From JAAZZY01 sp964612505 (lineage in GTDB: Bacteria > Chlamydiota > Chlamydiia > Chlamydiales > JAAZZY01): a stretch of DNA of 64,000 nucleotides. Shown here in pieces: positions 1 to 8,176 of the stretch. The position numbers and the translations under genes were made by a program. The DNA is taken from assembly GCA_964612505.1 (NCBI GenBank), contig CAZTEX010000001.1, forward strand, positions 248,001 to 312,000, given 5' to 3'. Numbering within the stretch: position 1 is the stretch's first letter; each line of letters begins with the position of its first letter. The notes under the pieces are model-generated. The model had not been told where the DNA came from, did not search any database, and was given only the letters and a program-made list of their open reading frames with translations.

Positions 1-464
1 TTAAAAATAGGTGGTAAATAGTCCATTAAGACTACAGGGAAAATGACTGCGCTCAAATTTCGAAGTTCTTCTTCAGAAAACCACTTAAGACCTCTTACAA
101 CCTTTTGTTCATCTTCGGTTAAATTGGCTAAAGAAAACGCTTCTATTGAGGTTCTAATTGGAATAAATTTTTGTTTGAAATGGATGAGTCTATTTTTAAG
201 AATCATTTGAAATTCTCCATACCAGATAACAGGACCACAATCAGCTTCTGTAATAAAAATCCCTGTTTCTTCGTAAACTTCTCGACAGGCCGTTTGAATT
301 AAAGTTTCACCAGGCTCAACAGTTCCACCAATGGGCGTCCAAAAAGGGCCAAAATACTGCCCCCCTGGTGAGGTAGCTGCTGGGTCATCTACATGAATCA
401 TTAAAAGTTCATTCTTAGAGTTAAATAACAACATTTTGACACTTTCTCTAACTTCAGGATTCAT
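1..464 (-). CDS. Nudix hydrolase, 3' end cut by window edge
   Basis: An open frame starts at an ATG at 464-462 and runs leftwards off the window, giving about 154 residues without a stop. It carries a complete Nudix box: GGTVEPGE, seven residues, then REVYEETGI. This matches the G-x5-E-x7-REUxEExGU signature that binds the metal and the diphosphate of nucleoside-diphosphate-linked substrates. Proteins of this size are usually housekeeping pyrophosphohydrolases, but the substrate cannot be read from the motif. The frame just before the edge (DYLPPIF) is near the expected C-terminus, so only a few residues may be missing. It is on the same strand as the 836-residue gene upstream, separated by 160 bases that hold a weak hairpin. 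The family call is firm; the exact function is open. Confidence 0.8.
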   Translation of the reverse strand, partial: MNPEVRESVKMLLFNSKNELLMIHVDDPAATSPGGQYFGPFWTPIGGTVEPGETLIQTACREVYEETGIFITEADCGPVIWYGEFQMILKNRLIHFKQKFIPIRTSIEAFSLANLTEDEQKVVRGLKWFSEEELRNLSAVIFPVVLMDYLPPIF

Positions 465-529
465 AAAGCCTCAATATATTAACCATTAAGAAGATAATCG
501 AAAATCGGATTTCTCGACCACCATTAAGA

Positions 530-562
530 AATAAAAAACATAGAGCTTATCTTACGGCTCTT
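530..562 (-). terminator. possible weak intrinsic terminator
   Basis: Read on the minus strand, a five-base stem AGAGC/GCTCT with a ten-base loop (542-561) is followed three bases later by six T. It lies downstream of the stop of the 836-residue gene and before the Nudix gene. The stem is short, so this is only a plausible terminator. Confidence 0.35.
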
Positions 563-624
563 TATTTGAATGACAACTAAAGTGATCTAAAAATTTTCTT
601 TCTGAGTTATTGTAAGAATGAGAG

Positions 625-3135
625 TCAATTAGATTTGTGAACAACTAACAATTCTTCTAGAGCTTGAGAAAAGCAATGAACCCCCCCTCCATTTTTAGCA
701 AGGAGCTTTTGAGAATGTCTTGAATCTAAAAAAATAAATTTATCGATCTTTTCTTTACTATACTTTCTAATCATTTTTTCAAAAATAACTTGCAGCTCTA
801 TTGGGTCAGCCCCGAGTGCCACAATGATTTTTTTGTTGGCAGGGGTTGTTAGAGAAAGAATATTAAAAAAATTAACCCGATGAAGATGAGGCTCTGGCTT
901 AAATATATTTTTAAAGATACCCGGGATTCTAATTACCCTCAAATTTAAGTCGAGTTCTGTCAGTTGCTTTAAGACTAGCTCTTCATAAGCGGCGATCTTT
1001 TTAGCCTCCTCTCTACACTCTGCAATGAATTTTAAAACATCTTCTGACTCTTGCTCTTTTAAGGGAATTGTCTCTTTAAAAATCTTTTGCCCCAACTCAA
1101 AAGCCTCCTCTGCATGATTTAAAAGGATGCAATCGCCAATGATAGCCATCGCCATATCTAGATGAAAATTATAAGGCTGCTCGACAAAAAAAACGTTTTG
1201 TATCCCCAAATCTTGTTGAACAATTCTCCCGAAAAGCTCCTCAGGGATAAAGGGCACCTCTTGAGCACTTTTTCCTTGAAAGTCTTCTATCCAACGCCCT
1301 TCTTTTGTCTGAACAAAACCCATCCTTTGAAACTCTTTTAAAAGACCTTGCTCATTGAAGCCCAAACTATCTCTTCCCACTATTGCAAATGGCTCTCCTT
1401 GTCGGGGGCCACTGGGGCAGACTCCAACTAAAACATTTCCCCCTTCTAAATTTAAAATCTGGGCAGTGGTATTTGATTTTAATTTACCAACCCTATCAGC
1501 TAAATTGAAAAATCCTTCATTGAGCTTTATTTTGATGGACTCTCCAGGCACAGTATAAAAGGGTTGCATGAAGTTTTCACCCCAGTGTTTCATCCTTTTT
1601 TCACGAGCTTCTATTGTCCAATCATCCTTATATTCTAATGCCAAGTTAGGAACTAAAAAATGAAGTCCTCTAGGTGAATGAGCAAAATGAACATAATCTT
1701 GAACCCAATCCCCAATCTGAACAGGCTCCTGTTCTATATAGCGAACATCATCGAATCTATCCTTATCTTTGGGATCTGCTACTTGAAATACTTCAATGCC
1801 ATCAGATGAAAGGTTTCGTCGTAAAAAACCCGCTATCTCTTTTTGAAAACACCAACCTTTTGATCTATAGCAAGACCCACACATGACTCCTTTTACAACC
1901 GGAAATGAGGTCAGATATCTACTGTACTTTGGAAGAGGGAAATCTTGAGGATTTAGAAGTAATTGACGAAGGCATGCGCTCCTCTCTAAGAAAATTTCTT
2001 TGAGTCGAAAACAATAAAGTGGGTCATCTCCTAAGGAGAGCAAGCAAGCAGAAGATATCTCGAGCTGGTTTATATCGGCAATCATTCGCTGTAAAACAAG
2101 ACTAAGCTCTTGCTGATTTGATTTTTGAGATTGAATCAAATATGAATTTAATCTTTTTCTTAAACACTTATCTAACCATCGAAAACTTCCTTCTATGAGA
2201 ATCATGAACTTGATCCTAAAGCCTGGATCTGAAAATGAACTACTCTTGAAAAAATAATCACAAGTCCACTCTATAAGAGACGCATCAAAGCTTTTAGAAA
2301 AAAATGAGAACCAAAATTGAATGGACCAATCCTCTCCTTTGTGGAATTCCAAAATCATCTGATCCAAAAGTTTTAGATCGAGTATTAATTCTTTTTGAGG
2401 AATCTGAGAAATAAAATAGCCTGCTTTTTCAAGCGCTTTCCTCTCTCTTAAATAATCAAATAAGGGGATCTCAAGATCGCCCAAATAGCCTTTAGAATAA
2501 AGATAGAAAAAAGCCTCTAAGGCCTTAGAAGGAGAGGCAGGGTTTGAAACCTCCTTTTCCAAATAAACTTTAAAATCAGAGGTAGATTTTATTTGGATTA
2601 AGATTGCTAAAACACCTTGCGATTTTTTAAATAACTCAAGGATGATTTGAAATCCAAGATCTTTTTGACTTTGCTCCTTGATCATTGAATGCAGCGTTTC
2701 TAACGCCCATGGATGCTCCTGCTCAAGGCCATATCTCAATAAATCTTGAGCCCAACTTTCAGTTAAAAATTTTGAAATACCCTCTTTAGCCATGGTTTCT
2801 TTATGGATTTTTGCTTGTTGAAAGCTATGGATAATCGAATCAAATTCTTTTTCGATTGAAAATTTATCGTTTAGTTCTAAAAATAGCTGATGCACTGGCA
2901 TCATCAGGCGCTCTTGTTCTCTTGGGTCGACAATGGGGCGAAATTCTTTGGAAGCTAAATCGGGATTGTTGAGATTTCTCTCAAAAATTTCCCTAACAGT
3001 CGCCAAAGCTTCAAAAACGACACGATAAACGCCTTGATGCAGATTACCTTCAACGGTTAATTTTACTTTTCCCAGGTGATGATAAATGGCAGAAACAACC
3101 TCTTTGGGATGAATCGGATGAAATGACATACTCAA
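625..3135 (-). CDS. large protein with C-terminal penteine (peptidylarginine/agmatine deiminase-like) domain
   Basis: 836 residues. Residues 1-400 are mainly helical and unrecognised. From about residue 405 the protein reads as a guanidino-modifying (penteine-fold) enzyme. GDWVQD (475-480) matches the W-x-Q/R-D motif whose Asp grips the guanidinium in peptidylarginine and agmatine deiminases. LEGGN (563-567) matches the family's EGGN/D turn. FHLDMAM (657-663) gives the His-x-Asp pair (H658, D660). GGGVHCFSQ (816-824) places the nucleophile at C821. All four catalytic elements are present in family order, so the domain is probably active. Expected chemistry is hydrolysis or transfer at an arginine or agmatine guanidino group; the substrate is unknown. 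A CGSC...C cluster (419-429) precedes the domain. The long N-terminal half resembles no deiminase known to me and may be a targeting or binding module. It sits among lineage-specific genes, so secretion into the host is possible but unproven. Confidence 0.72.
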   Translation of the reverse strand: MSMSFHPIHPKEVVSAIYHHLGKVKLTVEGNLHQGVYRVVFEALATVREIFERNLNNPDLASKEFRPIVDPREQERLMMPVHQLFLELNDKFSIEKEFDSIIHSFQQAKIHKETMAKEGISKFLTESWAQDLLRYGLEQEHPWALETLHSMIKEQSQKDLGFQIILELFKKSQGVLAILIQIKSTSDFKVYLEKEVSNPASPSKALEAFFYLYSKGYLGDLEIPLFDYLRERKALEKAGYFISQIPQKELILDLKLLDQMILEFHKGEDWSIQFWFSFFSKSFDASLIEWTCDYFFKSSSFSDPGFRIKFMILIEGSFRWLDKCLRKRLNSYLIQSQKSNQQELSLVLQRMIADINQLEISSACLLSLGDDPLYCFRLKEIFLERSACLRQLLLNPQDFPLPKYSRYLTSFPVVKGVMCGSCYRSKGWCFQKEIAGFLRRNLSSDGIEVFQVADPKDKDRFDDVRYIEQEPVQIGDWVQDYVHFAHSPRGLHFLVPNLALEYKDDWTIEAREKRMKHWGENFMQPFYTVPGESIKIKLNEGFFNLADRVGKLKSNTTAQILNLEGGNVLVGVCPSGPRQGEPFAIVGRDSLGFNEQGLLKEFQRMGFVQTKEGRWIEDFQGKSAQEVPFIPEELFGRIVQQDLGIQNVFFVEQPYNFHLDMAMAIIGDCILLNHAEEAFELGQKIFKETIPLKEQESEDVLKFIAECREEAKKIAAYEELVLKQLTELDLNLRVIRIPGIFKNIFKPEPHLHRVNFFNILSLTTPANKKIIVALGADPIELQVIFEKMIRKYSKEKIDKFIFLDSRHSQKLLAKNGGGVHCFSQALEELLVVHKSN

Positions 3136-3301
3136 AAAATCTTCTCTATTTCAAACATTTTCATAAAGCTTCTTTGAAATTTAAACAATAATAAGAAGCT
3201 CATTCATCGTGATCGATGGAGACAATCCTCCCATTACTAGAAAAAACATCAGGATTTTAGAAAATGAGAAATTAAGCGATTTTTTTTAATTTCTCGAAGT
3301 C

Positions 3302-3721
3302 TTATCTCGTTTTTGATTGGTAATCCAAAAGTTGTTTTCTCATTTCTTGGGGAACCGCTATTTTTTGAAATTCTGAGGGCTGAATACAAGCATGTACTAT
3401 GTTAGCTGTAGCAACTTGTACTTTACTAACATAGAGCTTATAGCCAACTTTAAAAGAGCTATCTTTGATCTCTAAAATATTTAAATGAATATCGACAAGA
3501 TCATCTAATAAAATAGGCTTAAAGTAATCGGCCTCGGCATGAACGACAGGAAAAAAATAGTCTCTCTTAGAAAGCCTCTCTTGAATGCTTAAATGATGCT
3601 CACGCAAAAACTCTGCAAAAGCATCATGAATGATAATAAAAAGATGCCCATAAAATAAAATGCCCGCCCCATCTAAATGATAGAGCTCAATTCGCTTTTG
3701 GTAAAGGTAGGTTTTTTCCAT
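3302..3721 (-). CDS. 4HBT-type hotdog acyl-CoA thioesterase
   Basis: 139 residues, the normal length for a single hotdog domain. The N-terminus has the 4HBT active-site pattern HLDGAGILFYG (15-25), with D17 in the position of the catalytic Asp of 4-hydroxybenzoyl-CoA thioesterase, followed by a long hydrophobic helix ending DAFAEFL. The family (YbgC, MenI and relatives) cleaves acyl- or aroyl-CoA thioesters in the cytosol. The motif resembles the DHNA-CoA/YbgC branch, but the substrate cannot be fixed from sequence. The gene stands alone, with over 100 bases on either side. Family confident, substrate unknown. Confidence 0.82.
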   Translation of the reverse strand: MEKTYLYQKRIELYHLDGAGILFYGHLFIIIHDAFAEFLREHHLSIQERLSKRDYFFPVVHAEADYFKPILLDDLVDIHLNILEIKDSSFKVGYKLYVSKVQVATANIVHACIQPSEFQKIAVPQEMRKQLLDYQSKTR

Positions 3722-3851
3722 AAAGTTAATTTAATTTCTTATACTTTTAAATGAAAGAACTGATTAATCGATATGGGGATAAAAAGGAGTTTGCAAGAAT
3801 TCACAAAATCATGATGAATGAAAATTAAAGCACAAAACTTTCTAAATATCT

Positions 3852-4346
3852 TTAGTTTTTAGAAAAAAAATCCACTCTCAACTCTGCGATTCGTTTTAGA
3901 ATAAGTGGTTCAGGGGGAATAGCTAAAAAATATTGCTCTACTTCTAAAAGATCCAATTCTGCTTTTTGCTCTGCCAATTCTTCCTTTTTCTTTCGACCTT
4001 CTAAATAGAAAATATTTAGCTCATTGTTCAGCTCATTTTTTATTTGTTCTCTTTGCATTTCGCTGAGATGCGTACAATCACATAGTCCACTCAGGGAGTC
4101 TTTTAGCCTGTTAATTCTTTTTTCTGCTTTCTGAAGAAGATGTTCTATTTCTAATATTTTTATCTGGTGGCTTTTTACTTTTTGATACCAGGCATGGATA
4201 ACATCTACTTTTGCTGCATCTTGCTCAAAGGGCGGGCTGACTCTTTGACGTTTTGCTGAAGGCTCCTCTTCTGCACTTGCAAATCTTGCCCCAGATGGTA
4301 AAAATGAGGGATCACTGAGCGCATTGGGATTAACTGGGCCAAACAT
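3852..4346 (-). CDS. small lineage-specific coiled-coil protein with NLS-like motif
   Basis: About 164 residues from the start chosen here. An upstream in-frame ATG at 4382 would lie at or before the predicted transcription start (promoter at 4384-4411). The ATG at 4346 has GTAGG seven bases upstream, so it is preferred. The N-terminal 30 residues are Pro/Ser/Ala-rich, followed by EPSAKRQRVSPP, which fits the monopartite nuclear-localisation pattern K-K/R-x-K/R (K32, R33, R35). From about residue 50 the chain is strongly helical with heptad-like Leu spacing and many Lys/Glu, suggesting a coiled coil. There is no signal peptide or TM segment. I do not recognise a family. Composition and neighbours suggest a host-directed protein, but this is inference. 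Confidence 0.6.
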   Translation of the reverse strand: MFGPVNPNALSDPSFLPSGARFASAEEEPSAKRQRVSPPFEQDAAKVDVIHAWYQKVKSHQIKILEIEHLLQKAEKRINRLKDSLSGLCDCTHLSEMQREQIKNELNNELNIFYLEGRKKKEELAEQKAELDLLEVEQYFLAIPPEPLILKRIAELRVDFFSKN

Positions 4347-4383
4347 AAGAAAACCTACAAACCTTAAAGAGCTACATACCAAT

Positions 4384-4411
4384 AATATATATTTTAGGAT
4401 TTATTTGTCAA
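4384..4411 (-). promoter_or_regulatory. sigma70-type promoter for the coiled-coil gene
   Basis: On the minus strand a perfect TTGACA (4411-4406) is followed after 16 bases by TATATT (4389-4384). The predicted transcription start is near 4377, about 30 bases before the ATG at 4346. It is the clearest promoter I found in the window and it argues against the longer reading frame of this gene. Confidence 0.6.
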
Positions 4412-4578
4412 TAAAATATCAACCTAAGTCTAAAATTGTCAAATAGATGTGAAGCGAAAAGCGCCTTCTTATTTTATCCAAAAAAGCTCTCACTGCGAAC
4501 TTAATCCCTCTTCTTAAACTGCTCAATAAGGGGGGTTAAAGCACTATTTTTCTTAATTTATTGGCATGTTAACGAGCT

Positions 4579-7500
4579 TTAATCCTCATTTCCATCATCG
4601 GCCATTGATGCCGAAAATGTTTCCGATTGATCCCCATCACCTACTGACTCACCATCATTGGAATCAGCCTCTGCCTCTAGGTCAGAAACAATCATGTCGT
4701 CATCTGCCACTTCAGCCTCTTTTGCAGAATCCTGAGTTCCATATAGTACGAAAAGCTGATGTTGCCCTTCTGTATCGCAAATATTAAAGAAACTCTTTCC
4801 TTTTATTTCATGATTCATAAAACGCTTATGATCTTGTTTTGGCAGTTTCTCAAAAATTCTTTGTATGATTTCCCACTGCTTGTCATGAACAAGGGTTCCC
4901 AAAAGAGATCCTTGAGCGCCAGCGTTTTCAGTTAATATGACATCTAGAGGAACCTCCTCTAAAAGAGCCCCCACAAAGTCTAACAATTCTCGATTCTCAA
5001 CATAAGACAAGAGTTTGATAAGCATAGGTAGCTCAAGTGCTTTAGAAATCGCCAAAAACACCTCTTGAGGTTTTTTTTGAGCGTATTTAGCTAAAAGGAT
5101 CAATATTTTTTGAGCAAGTAGCTTATCTTCTTCAAAAGAAAGTATATTTTTAATGGCAAGAGCGATGACTTCAGGCAAGAAGATCAAATTAGTTTGTTCT
5201 TCAGCTAGATTGGATAGCAGCTCTATAAGAAGATTGGGTTTTAAACAACACCACTCTTGTAAAAGTTTTATAGTCTCTTGTTCTGTAAAAAATAAATCTG
5301 GCTGAAGCTTTATAAGAGTTAAAATAACCTTTGCAGACAAGATTCTAAGCATGCGCGCTTTTTGTGAGTTATTAGCCCCTTTAAAAAGATGTAATAAAAG
5401 GGGCCAATTCCCCGCTTTTTCAGCAATGCTTAGAGGACAATTTTTAAATTTTGCATAAAATTTATTTGGTGAATGGACTAGCAAAAATTCAAGAGCTGGA
5501 TTAGATGGGTCAAAGGGAAGGCTCATGAGCATTTGGTGCGGAGTTTGAGAAGAGAGACCAAGCGCAGCATGGGAAAAATCAACATCAAGTAAGCGATTAC
5601 TAAGGATAAAGTCATGCCACTCGCTCCAAATCACTTCATGTTGAAACTCATTCGACAGCGTCACTAAAATCGGCTCAAGAACCTCAGAAGGCAATCCCCA
5701 AACATGAATGAGTCTTGAATGGCTTAATAATCGTTGAAAAAGCTCAGGCTGATTACACTTACTCAGTTCAATAAGAAGTGGCAAAATTTGACTCATTAAT
5801 GACAAAAGCGGTCTTCCTGATCCATCTGTCTCAAATAAAAAATCCAACTTTTGATAAAGCGCTTTAAAAAAGGGTTTTTCAAAAAGATGGGGTTGTTTGG
5901 AGATTAAAAATTGCAATATTTTGATTTTCAATTTAGAACTATGGACAATATGCGACTCATAGAATTTTAAAAATGAGTCCAGATGGGAAGTTTTGGTTAA
6001 AAGCTCTAGTAAAGAAATAAAAAAGGACTCTGGATCTTGATTCAAGATCGATGGTATTGATAGTATTTTGCCCAAAGCTGCATTGAAAAGTGCTTCATTT
6101 GCTATAATTGGCTCGTTACTAGCAATAGTTTGAGCTACCCATTCTAAAAGACAACTGCCATCAAAATGCCCTTGGAACTCCCCTATTAGGTTTTCACTCA
6201 ATGATAGCTCGCTGTTTTGGGCTGTAGCCCAAATAAATTGATGGAGTATTTTAAGGTAATTTAAATAGCAAGATGGAATTTGCTTGGCTAAACCAAGAAT
6301 TTTATTTGCATCATTGAATCTTTTAGAATCAAATAAGTATAAAAGAAGTGGCTCTAGCGAGACAAGCGATTGCTGATCTATTGCGATCTGATTTGCGATA
6401 TAATATTGAATAAGATCAAAGAGGGAATTATGGGTGTTTGTTCGCAAACAATACGCTATCACTGCTTGCAATTGAGCTGGAGTCAGAAATGGACTTTTTT
6501 TGATAGCAGCCATCGCCTCGTGGACGGAATGCGAATTTAACCAAAAGCTAAAAGCAATAGCGGACATGTCAAGAAAAGGGAACTCTGAAAGAAATGGTTC
6601 TGAGGGATAACTTATAGCTTGGCTCACTGGGGTTGCCACAGCACTAGAAACACTCCCAGGTTCTTGTTTCTTTTCGGCCTGCTCTTGCTTAAGCTTTACG
6701 AGTTGGTTAATCTGACTCATAACAATTTTCATTTCATCGTCTAATTGCTGATACTCTGGCGTTCCATTTACAGATTGCTTCATTTTCTCTAAAAGCTCAG
6801 TTGCCCTGCGATTAAGATCATTCCAAACTTTATCTTCTTCCATCGCATTTTGAAGTTGTATCTGCAAATTCTTTATTTTTTCTGCTGCTGGATCCACAAC
6901 ATCAGAACTACTAACAGGTTGGATATTTGTAGAAGCTGCGGCATTTGTAGGTTTATCTGTTGTTTTTTCTTCATTACCCGAATCTTTTGCTGGATCAGAA
7001 TAAACGACTACTTTTACACCCTCTTGTGAGAGCAACTTTATAGCGTTTTGTTGATAACGAATCTGACCCTCGATTTGTTTTTGTCTTTGATTTAGGTCCT
7101 GCTTATCTAATTCGTATCCTAAAAGCAAGGCCTCAATATCTAATGAACCTGAATTTCCATCTAGACCATTTAGTAATTCCTGTTCTTTTTGAGCTAGTGC
7201 CGATAGAGCAAGCTTTACTTGAGCTAGCTCACCCTCATGCTGGTTGAGCAATTGTTGATGGTGAGCTAAAAAGCCCTCATTTGGATTGACCGTTTGGCTT
7301 GAAGGATTCATTGCTGCATTTTGATCTGAAGGATGACTGTTTGTAGCTAAAATTGAAGATGCCATTAGAGCAACGGGTCCTTTGAGCGTCTGTTGTTGCA
7401 AGGCTTCATTAAGAGCCGCAAGAGCTGCTTCGCCAAGGGCTCTTTCTCCTTCGGGAGTAATTGCACAGGCTGCGAAACGATCTCGACAATTCCTTGGATC

Positions 7501-7956
7501 TATTCCGCAAGACAAAAAACGATCTTGCCAACCCGGCAGGCTATTGGTTTTAGCTAAAGGCTCGCCATCGTTATCAGCAGGAGATCTTCTTCCAGTGTCA
7601 CCATCCGGTTTCGTATCCATAGGAGGTTGCTCATCAGCTTTACTCTCATCAGCGCCCGTATCCATGTTTTGAGCATTTGCGTCTTCAGGCTTTTCTTCTT
7701 TCAACTTTGGAAGTTTCTTTGGGGGCTCTCCACCCTCATTGCCGGCACTTTGCCTGAGAGGATACGTCATGGGGAATTTTGGAAAACTATCTACACTCCT
7801 TTGAATTTTTATTTGAAGCTCAAAGAAATCAGCCATAACCTGTGCAGCTTTTTTAGCGAGCTGTTGAAGACTCAGAGGTATAGGTACGACCAAAGAAGGC
7901 AGAGAAGGAAGGAATGGTTGCGTTGGTAAATTTGGAAAGCCTGCAGAATATGGCAT
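4579..7956 (-). CDS. very large lineage-specific helical protein, possible host-directed effector
   Basis: 1125 residues, no recognised family. Layout: a Pro/Leu-rich start; a basic stretch PPKKLPKLK (78-86) followed by a charged, low-complexity Asp/Glu/Lys/Pro segment to about 135; Gln/Glu-rich coiled-coil-like helices at about 235-430; then about 600 residues of paired amphipathic helices with Leu-rich spacing, like an alpha-solenoid (HEAT/ARM-like) scaffold. The last 50 residues are very acidic (DDDMIVSDLEAEAD and similar). There is no signal peptide or TM segment. The ATG has TAGGTG seven bases upstream. Size, the solenoid, the disordered charged tails and the NLS-like stretch resemble host-interaction proteins of intracellular bacteria, but no enzymatic motif is visible and the role is unknown. 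The next gene downstream also has a basic NLS-like motif. Confidence 0.65.
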   Translation of the reverse strand: MPYSAGFPNLPTQPFLPSLPSLVVPIPLSLQQLAKKAAQVMADFFELQIKIQRSVDSFPKFPMTYPLRQSAGNEGGEPPKKLPKLKEEKPEDANAQNMDTGADESKADEQPPMDTKPDGDTGRRSPADNDGEPLAKTNSLPGWQDRFLSCGIDPRNCRDRFAACAITPEGERALGEAALAALNEALQQQTLKGPVALMASSILATNSHPSDQNAAMNPSSQTVNPNEGFLAHHQQLLNQHEGELAQVKLALSALAQKEQELLNGLDGNSGSLDIEALLLGYELDKQDLNQRQKQIEGQIRYQQNAIKLLSQEGVKVVVYSDPAKDSGNEEKTTDKPTNAAASTNIQPVSSSDVVDPAAEKIKNLQIQLQNAMEEDKVWNDLNRRATELLEKMKQSVNGTPEYQQLDDEMKIVMSQINQLVKLKQEQAEKKQEPGSVSSAVATPVSQAISYPSEPFLSEFPFLDMSAIAFSFWLNSHSVHEAMAAIKKSPFLTPAQLQAVIAYCLRTNTHNSLFDLIQYYIANQIAIDQQSLVSLEPLLLYLFDSKRFNDANKILGLAKQIPSCYLNYLKILHQFIWATAQNSELSLSENLIGEFQGHFDGSCLLEWVAQTIASNEPIIANEALFNAALGKILSIPSILNQDPESFFISLLELLTKTSHLDSFLKFYESHIVHSSKLKIKILQFLISKQPHLFEKPFFKALYQKLDFLFETDGSGRPLLSLMSQILPLLIELSKCNQPELFQRLLSHSRLIHVWGLPSEVLEPILVTLSNEFQHEVIWSEWHDFILSNRLLDVDFSHAALGLSSQTPHQMLMSLPFDPSNPALEFLLVHSPNKFYAKFKNCPLSIAEKAGNWPLLLHLFKGANNSQKARMLRILSAKVILTLIKLQPDLFFTEQETIKLLQEWCCLKPNLLIELLSNLAEEQTNLIFLPEVIALAIKNILSFEEDKLLAQKILILLAKYAQKKPQEVFLAISKALELPMLIKLLSYVENRELLDFVGALLEEVPLDVILTENAGAQGSLLGTLVHDKQWEIIQRIFEKLPKQDHKRFMNHEIKGKSFFNICDTEGQHQLFVLYGTQDSAKEAEVADDDMIVSDLEAEADSNDGESVGDGDQSETFSASMADDGNED

Positions 7957-8176
7957 GAGAGCACCTATTTTAAGAATGATTTTTTTGTTTATGTTTTGCT
8001 AGATGATTGGATAAATAATTAACAAAATGAGTTTACAGCTTTTTAAAGTCCAAAGAGTCTGACCATTTTAAGAATAAAAACCAAGTTCTAATAATATTTT
8101 AAAATACTCTTCTTCTTAGAATTTGCAGAAAGCTTTGAAAGTATTCGGTTTGATTTTTTAAATTCAATAAAGAGAA

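Noticed and set aside
4440..4470. Hairpin-like GAAGCG...CGCCTTC followed by TTATTTT on the plus strand
   Set aside because: Bulged stem, and no plus-strand gene ends nearby, so not called a terminator.
4566..4787. 73-residue plus-strand frame rich in His/Pro
   Set aside because: It lies antisense to the C-terminal acidic region of the 1125-residue gene and its composition mirrors that region; no ribosome-binding site.
7382..7929. Two plus-strand frames of 96 and 100 residues
   Set aside because: Antisense to the N-terminal part of the 1125-residue gene, no ribosome-binding sites, atypical composition.
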